Source: a virus
Strand: one strand, 5' to 3'
DNA: 45,195 nt
Virus record (IMG/VR): IMGVR_UViG_3300005253_000443
Coordinates: 1 to 45,195 of that record
In this document: positions 31,472 to 40,048 of the stretch, piece after piece
How the letters are laid out: every line of letters begins with the position of its first letter
How positions within the stretch are numbered: the stretch's first letter is position 1
Notes under the pieces: model-generated
Databases searched by the model: none
Told to the model about the DNA's origin: nothing
The model's input: the letters and a program-made list of their open reading frames with translations, nothing else
Made by a program: the position numbers and the translations under genes

Positions 31472-33002
31472 AATTCTCCTTAAATTCTATTTTAAAATCA
31501 TCTATAGATTTTTCTTCTAAAAATTTATCCAAAGCAACAAATGGTAATTCCCATACTCTTGTTGAATTATTAGTATCTATTCTAAATCTTGCAGGTTTTC
31601 CTCCTAATTCTCTTAATTTTGCATGAATTTCAGTAACACTATAATTTCTAAATTGTTTTTGATGATATAAAAAAGAAATAAGATTCTTAGGTTTGAATAT
31701 GTAATTGAATTTATCTTCATCTTTAAATACTCTATTTATCATAACTTGTTCTTTATTTTGAGCAAGAGCACGTTTTTCTAAAAATTCAATCAAATGTTCT
31801 TTAAATAAAGAACCTAACGATATGTCATCTTCTTTTTTTATGATTTTCACTATAACATTTTTTAATGCCCTATTTATTATTTTAGACCAATTCAGATCCT
31901 TTATTTTTATCGGAAGCATATGTAAATGCCTGAAACATAATATTCTAAATTGCATTTGATTTATTATATCTTTTTCAGAAAAAAATCTAAGTAATTCTCC
32001 ATTAACTTTCCATTCATAATAGGGGGGATCTGTCTCGTACTTAATAAACTCTTCATACGACAGTTCAGAAATTTCTTCTCCTCCAATTCCATATATTCTT
32101 AATTTACAAATAATCTTATCACAAATAGAAATAAGTGGTTCATTAGTACATTTATAAGTATAATCTCTTTTTTTATGAGAACCAATAATTGTTTTTTGCA
32201 ATCTCTCTGTATCAATAGGTTTATCAAGAAGAGAATTTGCTTCTATTATTTTATATTCAAAATCGTCTCCAAACTTCGTCTTATAATATCTTGCCAAGGA
32301 AAATAAATATTCATTTCTAAAATCTGTTATTTTCCATAAATAAATAGATTGTAAACAAGGAGGGCCATCAGAAAGAGGGAGATTACTAAAAAATTCAATT
32401 AGTACTTCTTCTGTTTGTAATTTTTCTTTTATCATATTTAATGCTAAATTAAATTCTATAGGTTGTGATTCCTTATTATACATGTATTGTTTAGTGTTTT
32501 CAACATCATAATATGGAAGGTTAATCCAATTTCCTGCTTGACCTTCCATTAAAGTATTTTGTTTAGGAAATATTTCAGTTTTATTATCAAGCATTAAAAT
32601 AATTTTAAATAAGGTCATAAAAGATTTTACTTGCTTCGCCTTTATACTTTTTTCTAAAAATAAATACAAATGAAGTCCCCCACTTTTAGAACGAAAAGGA
32701 AATAAGGGTATATCGTTTTTGTAGATAAAATCAACATACTTCCTGTAATTTTCATTGTAGATATCCATATCAATAACAGCAAATTTACAATTATGATTTT
32801 TATCAATTGGTATTATTCCCAATCCTTTTTTTCCTTCTAAATGTTCTCTATATAAAATATCTGTTATTTTAGATACCTCAGTATAATTATCTCCCTTTTC
32901 TTTTTTATTATCTGTATACTTGTATATATGTTGTCCATAAGCTTCCATATTTCCACTAAAAACTTTTTGAAAATCGCTTAGATTTAATAATGAAACACTC
33001 AC
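31452..33002 (-). CDS. Archaeo-eukaryotic-type primase (TOTE-like)
   Basis: A 516-aa primase-polymerase. KFAVIDMDIY holds the DxD metal pair, FRSKSGGLHLYLFL the SxH nucleotide-binding motif, and TEIFPKQN with GNWINLPYY follow as in the primase of TOTE conflict-type and related AEP families. The C-terminal 300 residues are helical with a winged-helix-like end (about residues 420-490) that may bind DNA or a helicase. This would prime replication for the family A polymerase. No DnaB-type helicase is seen in the window. Confidence 0.8.
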   Translation of the reverse strand: MSVSLLNLSDFQKVFSGNMEAYGQHIYKYTDNKKEKGDNYTEVSKITDILYREHLEGKKGLGIIPIDKNHNCKFAVIDMDIYNENYRKYVDFIYKNDIPLFPFRSKSGGLHLYLFLEKSIKAKQVKSFMTLFKIILMLDNKTEIFPKQNTLMEGQAGNWINLPYYDVENTKQYMYNKESQPIEFNLALNMIKEKLQTEEVLIEFFSNLPLSDGPPCLQSIYLWKITDFRNEYLFSLARYYKTKFGDDFEYKIIEANSLLDKPIDTERLQKTIIGSHKKRDYTYKCTNEPLISICDKIICKLRIYGIGGEEISELSYEEFIKYETDPPYYEWKVNGELLRFFSEKDIINQMQFRILCFRHLHMLPIKIKDLNWSKIINRALKNVIVKIIKKEDDISLGSLFKEHLIEFLEKRALAQNKEQVMINRVFKDEDKFNYIFKPKNLISFLYHQKQFRNYSVTEIHAKLRELGGKPARFRIDTNNSTRVWELPFVALDKFLEEKSIDDFKIEFKENYDEEAF

Positions 33003-33032
33003 GCATATACCTTATTCGTAAAAGTAGTAGAT

Positions 33033-33059
33033 ACCCCTCCCCATTAATAGGGGAGGGGT
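33033..33059. other. Very GC-rich perfect hairpin between SSB and primase genes
   Basis: ACCCCTCCCC (33033-33042) and GGGGAGGGGT (33050-33059) form a perfect 10-bp stem around ATTAATA. In the direction of transcription (minus) it is followed by TATCTACTACTTTT, an imperfect T tract. It is probably a weak terminator or mRNA-stabilising stem that lets the SSB-like gene be expressed above the primase gene. Confidence 0.7.
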
Positions 33060-33085
33060 TATTAATAAACTCAAGGATTGTGAGA

Positions 33086-33847
33086 TTAAAAAGGAGTTGT
33101 TTCTCCATTTTCCATATTGTCATTTTCTTCTTCCCTTGTATCTTCCAACTGAGAATAATCTACATTTTTAAGAGATATAAGACTTTCTTTTATTGGAAAG
33201 ATAAATTCAGTAAATTCTTGTTCAGTAATAAAACGTATTCTTTTAATCATACTTTTTCTATCTCCAATTTGATACCATACTCCTTGTTGATTTGTACGTT
33301 TTATTGTTTCCAATTCCCATACACTTGCATAATAAGGCGCACGTGATCCACTCGGGAGACGTGTCATCATAATTTGTGTATTCCAATTTTTGGCATGTTT
33401 TATTCCAGTACTTGTGAGACTAATAATAGTTGGGCCTTCATCGAAATGTTTAAGTACCAATACATAAAATGCATGATGTTCGGCTACTTCATTTCCGTTA
33501 GGGAGTTTCCATGAAGTAAATGTGCCTTTATCAACATGCAAACTTTCTGGTTCATGTCTGCCCATTAATCCTCCACGATTTGGTGCCCATTCTAACCAAA
33601 TCTTTTTATATATTAATGGGATTACTTGAATTGTCGTACCATATAAACGTTCTGTTATGGTATTAAAAAACATTCCTGGTTTTGCTCCTCTGACATAAGC
33701 ATCGTTATCTTCTTGCGCTTGAGGAGTGAGTATTTGAAGAATTCGTATAAAAGGTATTGTATAATCTTGTGAAGTAATACCTTCAAACCCTTCACCAGCA
33801 TGTTCTTCTAAAAAACCTACCGTCTTTTTCTTTATTTCTTCTACCAT
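33086..33847 (-). CDS. Single-stranded DNA-binding protein-like
   Basis: A 253-aa protein. A beta-rich body (about residues 20-215, with aromatic strands such as TTIQVIPLIYKKIWLEWAP) ends in a strongly acidic tail finishing ENGETTPF. An acidic tail ending in Phe is the partner-binding signature of SSB proteins. Strong SD (AGGAGGTTTT), the hairpin after the gene, and position with primase and helicase support this role. The OB fold itself I cannot prove. Confidence 0.65.
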   Translation of the reverse strand: MVEEIKKKTVGFLEEHAGEGFEGITSQDYTIPFIRILQILTPQAQEDNDAYVRGAKPGMFFNTITERLYGTTIQVIPLIYKKIWLEWAPNRGGLMGRHEPESLHVDKGTFTSWKLPNGNEVAEHHAFYVLVLKHFDEGPTIISLTSTGIKHAKNWNTQIMMTRLPSGSRAPYYASVWELETIKRTNQQGVWYQIGDRKSMIKRIRFITEQEFTEFIFPIKESLISLKNVDYSQLEDTREEENDNMENGETTPF

Positions 33848-33855
33848 AAAACCTC

Positions 33856-34407
33856 CTAAGATTTTATCTTCGTTTCTTTATAAATGAATGGATTCACTTC
33901 TTTGGGTATATCATTTATTTCCAGTTCTTGCAGACTACCTTTTTTTAATCCCAATTTTGCGTTCAAAAATGCCTTGAATGAATTAGTGTTTACTTTATGT
34001 TCATTAAAAAAAGGAATTCCTTCTTCTTGTAGATACTTAAATAAGCTTAATTCTGGTTCTTCTATTTTAAGTTCTTGTATTATTAAATTGTCACCTCCAT
34101 TTTCTATCAACCATTTTAAGACAAGACTACGTTTAGTTTCATCTTTTGGTATAGCCGCTGTGAATTTTTCTATGATGTCGATTTTTTCCCCTGTTTCTAA
34201 AGTTATAGAAGAAAGTCCACGACTTAAAAGTAATTGGGGAATTTCTTCTCTACTAAGAATACGTTCTTGTTTTATTATTTCTTTTAGCTTTTCCTCCGCA
34301 AAAGATATGTCCTTTCTTTTTTGAATCAAGCTTGTTACTTTTCCACTCAACTCAACAAGAATATCATCTCCCTTTTCTTTTCCTTCCATAAAACTTGTAT
34401 TATTCAT
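33856..34407 (-). CDS. Conserved phage replication-cluster protein
   Basis: A 183-aa protein with an N-terminal coiled coil (residues 14-55), then REEIPQLLLSRGLSSITLETGEKIDI, a beta hairpin and KWLIENGGDNLI. I have seen this layout in proteins next to phage SSB-like genes, but no function is known. It lies between the SNF2-like helicase (ATGA-type overlap) and the SSB-like gene, so it may act with the replication fork. Confidence 0.55.
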   Translation of the reverse strand: MNNTSFMEGKEKGDDILVELSGKVTSLIQKRKDISFAEEKLKEIIKQERILSREEIPQLLLSRGLSSITLETGEKIDIIEKFTAAIPKDETKRSLVLKWLIENGGDNLIIQELKIEEPELSLFKYLQEEGIPFFNEHKVNTNSFKAFLNAKLGLKKGSLQELEINDIPKEVNPFIYKETKIKS

Positions 34408-36035
34408 TCTTTTATTCCTCCAATAAATGATTTTAATGTATTGTTACGAAAATAATCCAACAAACTTTTTTTGGCTTGCAAGATTTCATATACCTTTTCA
34501 TCGACAGTGCCTTCCATAATTATGTCCTTATAGAGTACTGGGAATTGTTGTCCGCTACGATGACTACGATCTTCACTCTGTTGTCTATCTTCAATTGAAA
34601 AAGAATTTGAATAATAATAATGAAAATGAGATTTCTGCAAATTCAATCCGACACCCGCTGTTCGAGTGTTAGCAACTAATATACTTATTTTTCCTTCCTT
34701 GAAATCTCTTATTATATCAGGTCTTTTCTCTTTCCATACTCCCCCATAATACAGCTCGACTCTCTTTTCTGGAAAGACCTTCTTTAATTCATTATAAATC
34801 AGTTTTATTTCAGCTACAAAACGAGCCCATATTATAATTATTTCAGTTCCTGTTTCTTCGAGATCACGTTTAAGTATATTCATTTTAGGATTAGAAGACA
34901 TTATTTGCTCAACTCGTGGTTTTCCTTCTACATCATAATACGGGAAAAATCCTCCCGTGACTTGTTGTAATCTTCCAACAAGGGATACTTTATTCATTAT
35001 TGTTAATTCATGCTCGTTGTATATAGAAAGGAATTCCTTTTTCAATTCCTTATATATTCTTTTCTGTTCTGCATTCATTTCACAATACAGACGTTCATAT
35101 ATTTTTGGCGGTAAATCTAAACATTCATCTTTACGAACAATGAAACTGACCGGTCTGATCAAGTCCTTGAGCTCGTCCAGATGTTTATAAGGAGCTAATA
35201 TTTGTGGATTATTTAAAATAAATTGAACATTACTTTCAGAGGTTAACATTATATAGGCTATTGTACTTACGGCTTTACCTTCTTCATGATATTTATGAAT
35301 ATTTTTCATTTCATCATAACGCATTCCTCTATTAAATATTCTACCAGTACCTGGATGCGTATCTCTTACTTCTATTCCATAACGTGCTCTAAAAGCGTAA
35401 TAGTTGCAATTAAAATAATCGTGTTTCAGAAATTCAAACATAGCCCATAAATCATAAGGAGTATTAGTTACCATCATCCCTGTTAATATCAATCGATATT
35501 TGCTATAAGGTTGAATGTCTATTATTTTTTTACCCTTTTTTATTGTCTTAGCAAGATTGTATAATATGTTGATAGTTCTATTTGCTGCGGGATTCTTAAT
35601 CCTTGTACATTCGTCTATTATAACCATAGTGTCATTGTTCGTGACATACTCGATAAATTTTCGGATATGATTCTTAGTTTGAAATACTTCTACATTCACG
35701 CAGAACCATTTAAGTTGACCAGAAATTTCAGCCGTAATAAAATCTTCCTGTGCTTCTTTTCTAAATCGTGATCCGCTATTTGTCCAAACTTGTATCTTGA
35801 AGGGAACAGGGCTATGCTCAGGAATTTGTCCACTTGCCCATTGCTTTTGAACCCCATTCGGTGCTATTAAAAGGACAGCATTTATTTTACCCTCGAGGAA
35901 TAGATTACTTGCTATGTCTATGGCCGTCTTACTTTTCCCTGTTCCCATTTCCATAAATAAAGCAGCGTAATCTTTTCCGTAGAGTTTTTCACAAGCAGCA
36001 ACTTGGTGCTTGTAAGGTTTGGTCTTATATTTCAT
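34404..36035 (-). CDS. SNF2-like superfamily 2 helicase
   Basis: A 543-aa ATPase. Residues YKHQVAACEKLYG form the Q-type motif; MEMGTGKSKTA is Walker A; VIIDECTRIKNP is Walker B (DECT). The second RecA domain has ILVANTRTAGVGLNL and RQQSEDRSHRSGQ, the SNF2 motif V/VI pair. Phage SNF2-like helicases act in DNA branch or recombination processing. Starts and stops overlap with both neighbours. Confidence 0.9.
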   Translation of the reverse strand: MKYKTKPYKHQVAACEKLYGKDYAALFMEMGTGKSKTAIDIASNLFLEGKINAVLLIAPNGVQKQWASGQIPEHSPVPFKIQVWTNSGSRFRKEAQEDFITAEISGQLKWFCVNVEVFQTKNHIRKFIEYVTNNDTMVIIDECTRIKNPAANRTINILYNLAKTIKKGKKIIDIQPYSKYRLILTGMMVTNTPYDLWAMFEFLKHDYFNCNYYAFRARYGIEVRDTHPGTGRIFNRGMRYDEMKNIHKYHEEGKAVSTIAYIMLTSESNVQFILNNPQILAPYKHLDELKDLIRPVSFIVRKDECLDLPPKIYERLYCEMNAEQKRIYKELKKEFLSIYNEHELTIMNKVSLVGRLQQVTGGFFPYYDVEGKPRVEQIMSSNPKMNILKRDLEETGTEIIIIWARFVAEIKLIYNELKKVFPEKRVELYYGGVWKEKRPDIIRDFKEGKISILVANTRTAGVGLNLQKSHFHYYYSNSFSIEDRQQSEDRSHRSGQQFPVLYKDIIMEGTVDEKVYEILQAKKSLLDYFRNNTLKSFIGGIKE

Positions 36036-36334
36036 TTCTTTTCATTTTCAAAAGGTACTTCCTTTATTCTATAAGTCTTCGGTTCTAAGCTATAGAACTG
36101 AACTTCTTCAAGACTTAATTCTTTTCCTTTCCTTTCAGAGGGGACTCGAATCTGTACTTCCGTGTATTTAGAAGCATGACAACTTAACCAATATGGCAAC
36201 ACTCCCAAGACATGCTTTCCTTTAACATCCTTAACTTCAGCTCTGGTCAATATTTTAGTGTCTTCATCAATAAGACCTATTTCTTTTAAATATTCTACTA
36301 AACTTTGATACCGTGTAATCACTAATTTTTCCAT
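36032..36334 (-). CDS. Csx16-like protein, possible anti-CRISPR ring nuclease
   Basis: A 100-aa alpha/beta protein. LVITRYQSLVEYLKEIGL, DVKGKHVLGVLPYWLS, EVQIRVPSERKGKELSLEEV and a final KTYRIKEV follow the pattern of the CRISPR-associated Csx16 (VVA1548) family: R-h-x-(a/s)-hh-x-hh at the start, GxhVhGxLP in the middle and RGKELS later. Csx16-type proteins have been connected to cyclic oligoadenylate degradation in type III systems, so a phage copy could switch off that defence. Homology is recalled from pattern; activity is inference. Coupled to the SNF2-like gene by ATGA. Confidence 0.5.
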   Translation of the reverse strand: MEKLVITRYQSLVEYLKEIGLIDEDTKILTRAEVKDVKGKHVLGVLPYWLSCHASKYTEVQIRVPSERKGKELSLEEVQFYSLEPKTYRIKEVPFENEKK

Positions 36335-36339
36335 GTTCT

Positions 36340-36543
36340 TTATTCTCCTTCTTCTTTTATAAGTTTATAATAAATGTTATTCAACTTGTATGATTGCTTT
36401 AATGTCAATTCCATACAAAAAGTACACCATCTATCTCTTATCGAATGTATAAAAACCAATTCCCAACCATTTAATTGATCTTCGTATTTTATACAGTATT
36501 CAATTCTTGCGGTCCATCTTTCTTTTCTTTCTTCAGAAATCAT
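36340..36543 (-). CDS. Small hypothetical protein
   Basis: A 67-aa protein rich in Trp, Tyr and Glu with the stretch WELVFIHSIRDRWCTFCMEL and a helical C-terminus. No family known. It lies six bases upstream of the Csx16-like gene in the same operon. Confidence 0.5.
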   Translation of the reverse strand: MISEERKERWTARIEYCIKYEDQLNGWELVFIHSIRDRWCTFCMELTLKQSYKLNNIYYKLIKEEGE

Positions 36544-36562
36544 ATTTCCAATCCTTATTATT

Positions 36563-36823
36563 TTATAAATCTGCTAATTCTCTTTTCCAATCCTCTATTA
36601 ATTTTATTAATTTTTCTTCACTATATGATCTAACAATATCTTTTAAATCAAGATATATATAACCTATAAATATTGGATTTTGTTTAGGATCATAATAATT
36701 ATTCTCAACTGTTCTAAAACCAAATTCTATAATATTAGCATTTTTCAATGCTTTTAAAAAATTATTTGCTTGTTCAATTGCAGTTTGAAGTTTTATTCCT
36801 TTTTCTAATTTTTCTTTTGTCAT
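36563..36823 (-). CDS. Small hypothetical protein
   Basis: An 86-aa protein with a helix (KLQTAIEQANNFLKALKNA), a beta region (IIEFGFRTVENNY, PIFIGYIYLDLKDI) and a final charged helix (EEKLIKLIEDWKREL). No family known. It starts with a good SD (AAGGAGAAAAAA) and follows the DUF3326 gene. Confidence 0.5.
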   Translation of the reverse strand: MTKEKLEKGIKLQTAIEQANNFLKALKNANIIEFGFRTVENNYYDPKQNPIFIGYIYLDLKDIVRSYSEEKLIKLIEDWKRELADL

Positions 36824-36836
36824 TTTTTTCTCCTTC

Positions 36837-37844
36837 TTAAATCATCTCTTCTGATAATAAAACGTTAGTTTTTTCTAATGGTCTTCTTATTGATGAAATC
36901 ATTATACCCGCCTTTTTAGCGCTTATAATTCCGGCAACTTCCAGATAATTTTTAGCAATTATAAAACTGTTTGGCATTTTATCTTTGAGAACTGTTCTAT
37001 TTTCTTCAACTGCAATTACAGGAATATTTGCTTTTATACAAGCTACATGAGGTCTACCGAACACGTTCACAGGTGTGACCAAAAAATCTATATCGGTATT
37101 CCAATAAGCATCGTTTTTCAAAGAAATTCTTGGAGCTACGTGTCCTCCCTTCAGACAGCAATGCAGATAACACATTGATACCATCTCTGCCGCTTTCCTT
37201 GGATCAATTATTTCATTAAACGTTTTAAATACTTCACTGTTTTCAACCGGCGCATGAATCACCGGCTTGTTCAGTTTTTCAGACATCAACTTACTTAATT
37301 TCGCCTCTACTCCACCCCATATATTTGTTCCCCCATCTTTAGTTAAATAATCCTTAATCTCCTCATCATTAGCTTCGATTGGTGTATTAACTACTAATAC
37401 ATCAAAATCATATTGAACTACTTGTTCTATTGCTTCATCAAGATTATATATATCACCTGATGCTTTTTTGTCGATCATAGACGCAACCATTCTTAAAGGA
37501 ATTTTTAGTTCCACTATTTCGATGTCTGCTCCTATTGTTGCTCGTGCTCCAGAAACAGCGTTAATTGTTTCAGACTTTACTGGACTGTTTACAGCCAGTA
37601 GGATTTTATTGCTGTAGACTTCCTCAAGACCAATTTGACCTTCGAGGAACCTGTCGAGAATGGAACCCTCTACATACAACATATTTACCGTCATTTCATT
37701 TATGTCAGAAGCATTAACTACATTAGGATGTACAAATAATACATCACAAAGAGAAGCTATCAACTTGGCTACTGGAGTCGCATCACCTGCATGACCTCCT
37801 ATTTCTGCACCTATACCCGTTGGAACTATGAAGACAACATTCAT
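36837..37844 (-). CDS. DUF3326-like protein
   Basis: A 335-aa protein. The N-terminus (FIVPTGIGAEIGGHAGDATP, then VAKLIASLCDVLFVHPNVVN, and MLYVEGSILDRFLEGQIGL) is the signature of DUF3326, a family of unknown function known mainly from cyanobacteria, plants and archaea. Later conserved-looking parts are GGTNIWGGVEAKLSKL, PVIHAPVENSE and GGHVAPRIS. I chose ATG 37844 because GGAG lies six bases before it and homologues start with this stretch. It is coupled as TGATG to the SpeD-like gene. A nucleotide- or metabolite-binding enzyme is likely from the Gly-rich start, but no reaction is known. Confidence 0.75.
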   Translation of the reverse strand: MNVVFIVPTGIGAEIGGHAGDATPVAKLIASLCDVLFVHPNVVNASDINEMTVNMLYVEGSILDRFLEGQIGLEEVYSNKILLAVNSPVKSETINAVSGARATIGADIEIVELKIPLRMVASMIDKKASGDIYNLDEAIEQVVQYDFDVLVVNTPIEANDEEIKDYLTKDGGTNIWGGVEAKLSKLMSEKLNKPVIHAPVENSEVFKTFNEIIDPRKAAEMVSMCYLHCCLKGGHVAPRISLKNDAYWNTDIDFLVTPVNVFGRPHVACIKANIPVIAVEENRTVLKDKMPNSFIIAKNYLEVAGIISAKKAGIMISSIRRPLEKTNVLLSEEMI

Positions 37845-38215
37845 CATATTCTCCATATTGATTCTATATGTACAATTCTTCCTCCAAACCATTCGCGAGA
37901 AAACTCGGCCGCAATATCAGAGTCAAAATCTTTACATGAGAAGATGTTGATAAATACTTTCTGTAAAAGGCTTAATGTGTGAATTGTAATATTACTTGTC
38001 AGCATAAATTGAATTGCAGATGTTCCTTTTAAATGTGGTTCAGTTTGTTGTTCTTCTTTTGAAACTCCTACATCATCCCAGAAATATCGTTCACATTTCT
38101 GCATCTTGATTATCCCACATATTCTTTCAAAATATGCATCCAGACTTTTTCGGTTGAACGTAAACGCATAACAATCGTGTAAGTCTACAATCAATTCTTT
38201 CCCATAGCTATCCAT
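37844..38215 (-). CDS. SpeD-like (AdoMet decarboxylase family) protein
   Basis: A 123-aa protein matching the short bacterial AdoMet decarboxylase proenzyme in length and pattern. Ser74 in LTSNITIHT is where the pyruvoyl-forming Ser is expected, His79 the processing His and Cys94 in FSCKDFD the catalytic Cys. The usual Glu and His flanking the Ser are Thr and Asn here, as in other phage SpeD-like proteins. It may make decarboxylated AdoMet for polyamines, or it may have switched to another amino acid. AAGGAGAGAAA precedes the ATG. It is translationally coupled to the DUF3326 gene. Confidence 0.75.
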   Translation of the reverse strand: MDSYGKELIVDLHDCYAFTFNRKSLDAYFERICGIIKMQKCERYFWDDVGVSKEEQQTEPHLKGTSAIQFMLTSNITIHTLSLLQKVFINIFSCKDFDSDIAAEFSREWFGGRIVHIESIWRI

Positions 38216-38224
38216 TTTCTCTCC

Positions 38225-38857
38225 TTAATACAGACAGTATTTAGTAGTATATAAATCAAAGAGCTTCGTATCTTCATGCAAGAAGGACATGGCTTTTTTA
38301 ACTTCCTCAATTATTTCTTCTTCTAACTTATCCCAATTTTCAACTTCATACGGTATGGTATGAACATTAACAATTGGTCCTCCCAGTCCGATAAATTCTG
38401 CGACGATATACTCAAATTTCTTTATACGCTCGATGTAGCAATACAGTTTGTGTTGCATTCCTTTAAGGTACGAATCACGTCCTTTGTAGTTTCCGGTAGT
38501 TTTTATGTCCTTAATAATGTCAGGAAACCAAACATCTACTTTTCCGAATAGACAGTATTCCATTCCACTAATCTCGATAAACTTCTTAACTTTTTTCTGA
38601 AACACTCCTCCCTTACAGAGTCTTGCAATCGTGCGAAAAAAATTTGAAGAAATCATTTTTTCTTCTTTATCCATCTCTAAAACATTATAAAGAAATTTCT
38701 CAAAATCCATTCCCCTTTTTACAGATTCATTTGGAGTATTCCAAATCCTTGCAAGAGTATTAGTTAAATCGTCCAATGCCTTTTCTTTCCAATCTGGTGG
38801 ACAATTTTTGTACCAGTCTATATTACCAAATAAGGTCGCAGTAATGAGTCTACTCAA
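38225..38857 (-). CDS. PD-(D/E)XK exonuclease (Cas4/RecB-like)
   Basis: A 210-aa nuclease. GMDFEKFL supplies the first acidic helix, KVDVWFPDIIKDIKTTGNY the D...DxK catalytic core, and LKGMQHKLYCYIE the conserved QhxxY helix typical of RecB/Cas4-type enzymes. It starts at TTG 38857, served by AAGGAGGAACG; no nearby ATG in frame has an SD. Likely role: processing of DNA ends for recombination. It overlaps the HTH gene by eight bases. Confidence 0.75.
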   Translation of the reverse strand: MSRLITATLFGNIDWYKNCPPDWKEKALDDLTNTLARIWNTPNESVKRGMDFEKFLYNVLEMDKEEKMISSNFFRTIARLCKGGVFQKKVKKFIEISGMEYCLFGKVDVWFPDIIKDIKTTGNYKGRDSYLKGMQHKLYCYIERIKKFEYIVAEFIGLGGPIVNVHTIPYEVENWDKLEEEIIEEVKKAMSFLHEDTKLFDLYTTKYCLY

Positions 38858-39140
38858 TGCGTTCCTCCTTCTTAATTATTTTTCCATTTTCATCATAATG
38901 ATAAATGTTGTCCTGTGGGTGCGCCCCAGCATATGTGAAAGGAAATTCGATTAATTCTTCTATCGGGATAAGCACTCGATCTGCGATCTTAATACTTTGC
39001 ATTTTCCTAACAGCATTTCCAAGATTAATTAAACTATATATCGTCTGGCTGCTTTTATTAGTTAATGCGCTCATTTGATTAACCGTAAAATATTTTTTTC
39101 CTCCTATATCTAAAGGTTTGATTTTAACACTAATGTCCAT
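38850..39140 (-). CDS. MerR/excisionase-like HTH protein
   Basis: A 96-aa protein. FTVNQMSALTNKSSQTIYSL is a MerR/Xis-type winged helix start, then NAVRKMQSIKIADRVLIPIE provides the wing. The C-terminus is charged. It may regulate the left-facing genes or bind the repeat region. It is the only clear HTH protein in this part of the arm. Confidence 0.65.
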   Translation of the reverse strand: MDISVKIKPLDIGGKKYFTVNQMSALTNKSSQTIYSLINLGNAVRKMQSIKIADRVLIPIEELIEFPFTYAGAHPQDNIYHYDENGKIIKKEERIE

Positions 39141-39149
39141 TTGTACTCC

Positions 39150-39368
39150 TTATATCTTTATTAAATCTTCAGGTCTTGTTGCAGCAGAGGTATATGGTTC
39201 ATCCCCTGTAGTCATCTTTCCAATCATATTATCGTATTTTACAAATACGTATTTATCATTAATAGATGATACAACACCATCCTCACAGTGTCTGTGGAAT
39301 TTATTACCACTTGCATGAGACGGTATATATCGTACTCTTTCTCCTTTCTTGAAATCATTTGTTTTCAT
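39150..39368 (-). CDS. Conserved small phage protein, KOW/SH3-like
   Basis: A 72-aa protein with KKGERVRYIPSHASGNKFHR, then CEDGVVSSINDKYVFVKYD and a final ATRPEDLIKI. This beta-barrel-like pattern (HA-G--H--CE-G-V--N---V-V-Y) is widely shared among unrelated phages; no function is known. AAGGAAGG precedes the start; it overlaps the upstream gene's end. Confidence 0.7.
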   Translation of the reverse strand: MKTNDFKKGERVRYIPSHASGNKFHRHCEDGVVSSINDKYVFVKYDNMIGKMTTGDEPYTSAATRPEDLIKI

Positions 39369-39606
39369 TTAAGACCTTCCTTAATTTTTCTACGGCTTCT
39401 TTTTGAAACTTCACTTTATCCATAATAAAACAATCGCCCGATATATCATAATCAAGATCGTGAATTATGTCATAAAGTATAGGAGCCAATAAATCAAAAA
39501 TCTTTGATAATTCAGGAAAACCTGTTATGATATATCGCTCTTCGCTTACTTGTTCTAAACCATCACATATGACATTAGCACTGAATCCCCAATGACCCCC
39601 ACTCAT
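39355..39606 (-). CDS. Small hypothetical protein
   Basis: An 83-aa protein starting MSGGHWGFSANVICDGLEQV, a pattern I have seen in small phage proteins of unknown role. It is acidic in the middle with a basic C-terminal helix (KFQKEAVEKLRKVLNENK). Coupled to neighbours by four- and 14-base overlaps. Confidence 0.55.
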   Translation of the reverse strand: MSGGHWGFSANVICDGLEQVSEERYIITGFPELSKIFDLLAPILYDIIHDLDYDISGDCFIMDKVKFQKEAVEKLRKVLNENK

Positions 39607-39878
39607 TTTTCTTCCTCCAGTTTTTCTATATCTATAGATGTTTTTACTAATGCTTCCATTATTAAATACATGTCATCTAATATTTTTATAATAAGTTCTT
39701 GAGTCTTTGAACCCTTATACAATTTATCAGGATTGATTGAAGTCATAATTTCTTCTTTTAATTTATCCATTTCTATCTTTATTTGTTCCAGGGCTGGTTC
39801 TAATACTTCTTTTTGTTGTCCAAATGTTATTGATGTCACCAGAAGAATTAATATAAGAATCACGAATAATTTTTTCAT
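39603..39878 (-). CDS. Small exported protein
   Basis: A 91-aa protein with an N-terminal signal peptide (MKKLFVILILILLVTSITFG, probable cut after Gly or before QQK) and an acidic helical body. ATG 39878 has GGGAGGAAGA before it, and it overlaps the stop of the 57-aa gene upstream as ATGA. Exported phage proteins of this size can block superinfection, but nothing specific shows this. Confidence 0.6.
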   Translation of the reverse strand: MKKLFVILILILLVTSITFGQQKEVLEPALEQIKIEMDKLKEEIMTSINPDKLYKGSKTQELIIKILDDMYLIMEALVKTSIDIEKLEEEK

Positions 39879-40048
39879 TCTTCTTCCTCCCTTATTATCT
39901 GTGCTCTCTCGAAGTCTTTTTCGTTGCAATCAGAAAGGTATACGCAACCTTCGTTTCTTGCGGATTTCGGTGCCAATTCTTTTCCTTGTCCTCTTCTACG
40001 TTTCCCATTTGGAAAAAGTTCACTTTTTGATTTTCCACTATTTTTCAT
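39875..40048 (-). CDS. 57-aa basic hypothetical protein
   Basis: A 57-aa protein, basic in the first half (KRRRGQGKELAPKSARNEG), with two Cys (CVYLSDC) and an acidic end. It begins inside the previous gene (ATG 40048, ten bases before its stop) and ends in ATGA with the exported protein gene, so it fits an unbroken chain of coupled genes. Confidence 0.55.
   Translation of the reverse strand: MKNSGKSKSELFPNGKRRRGQGKELAPKSARNEGCVYLSDCNEKDFERAQIIREEEE

Noticed and set aside
36837-37892. Longer start (37892) for the DUF3326 gene
   Set aside because: It would extend into the SpeD-like gene and has no SD; ATG 37844 has GGAG at good distance and matches the family start.
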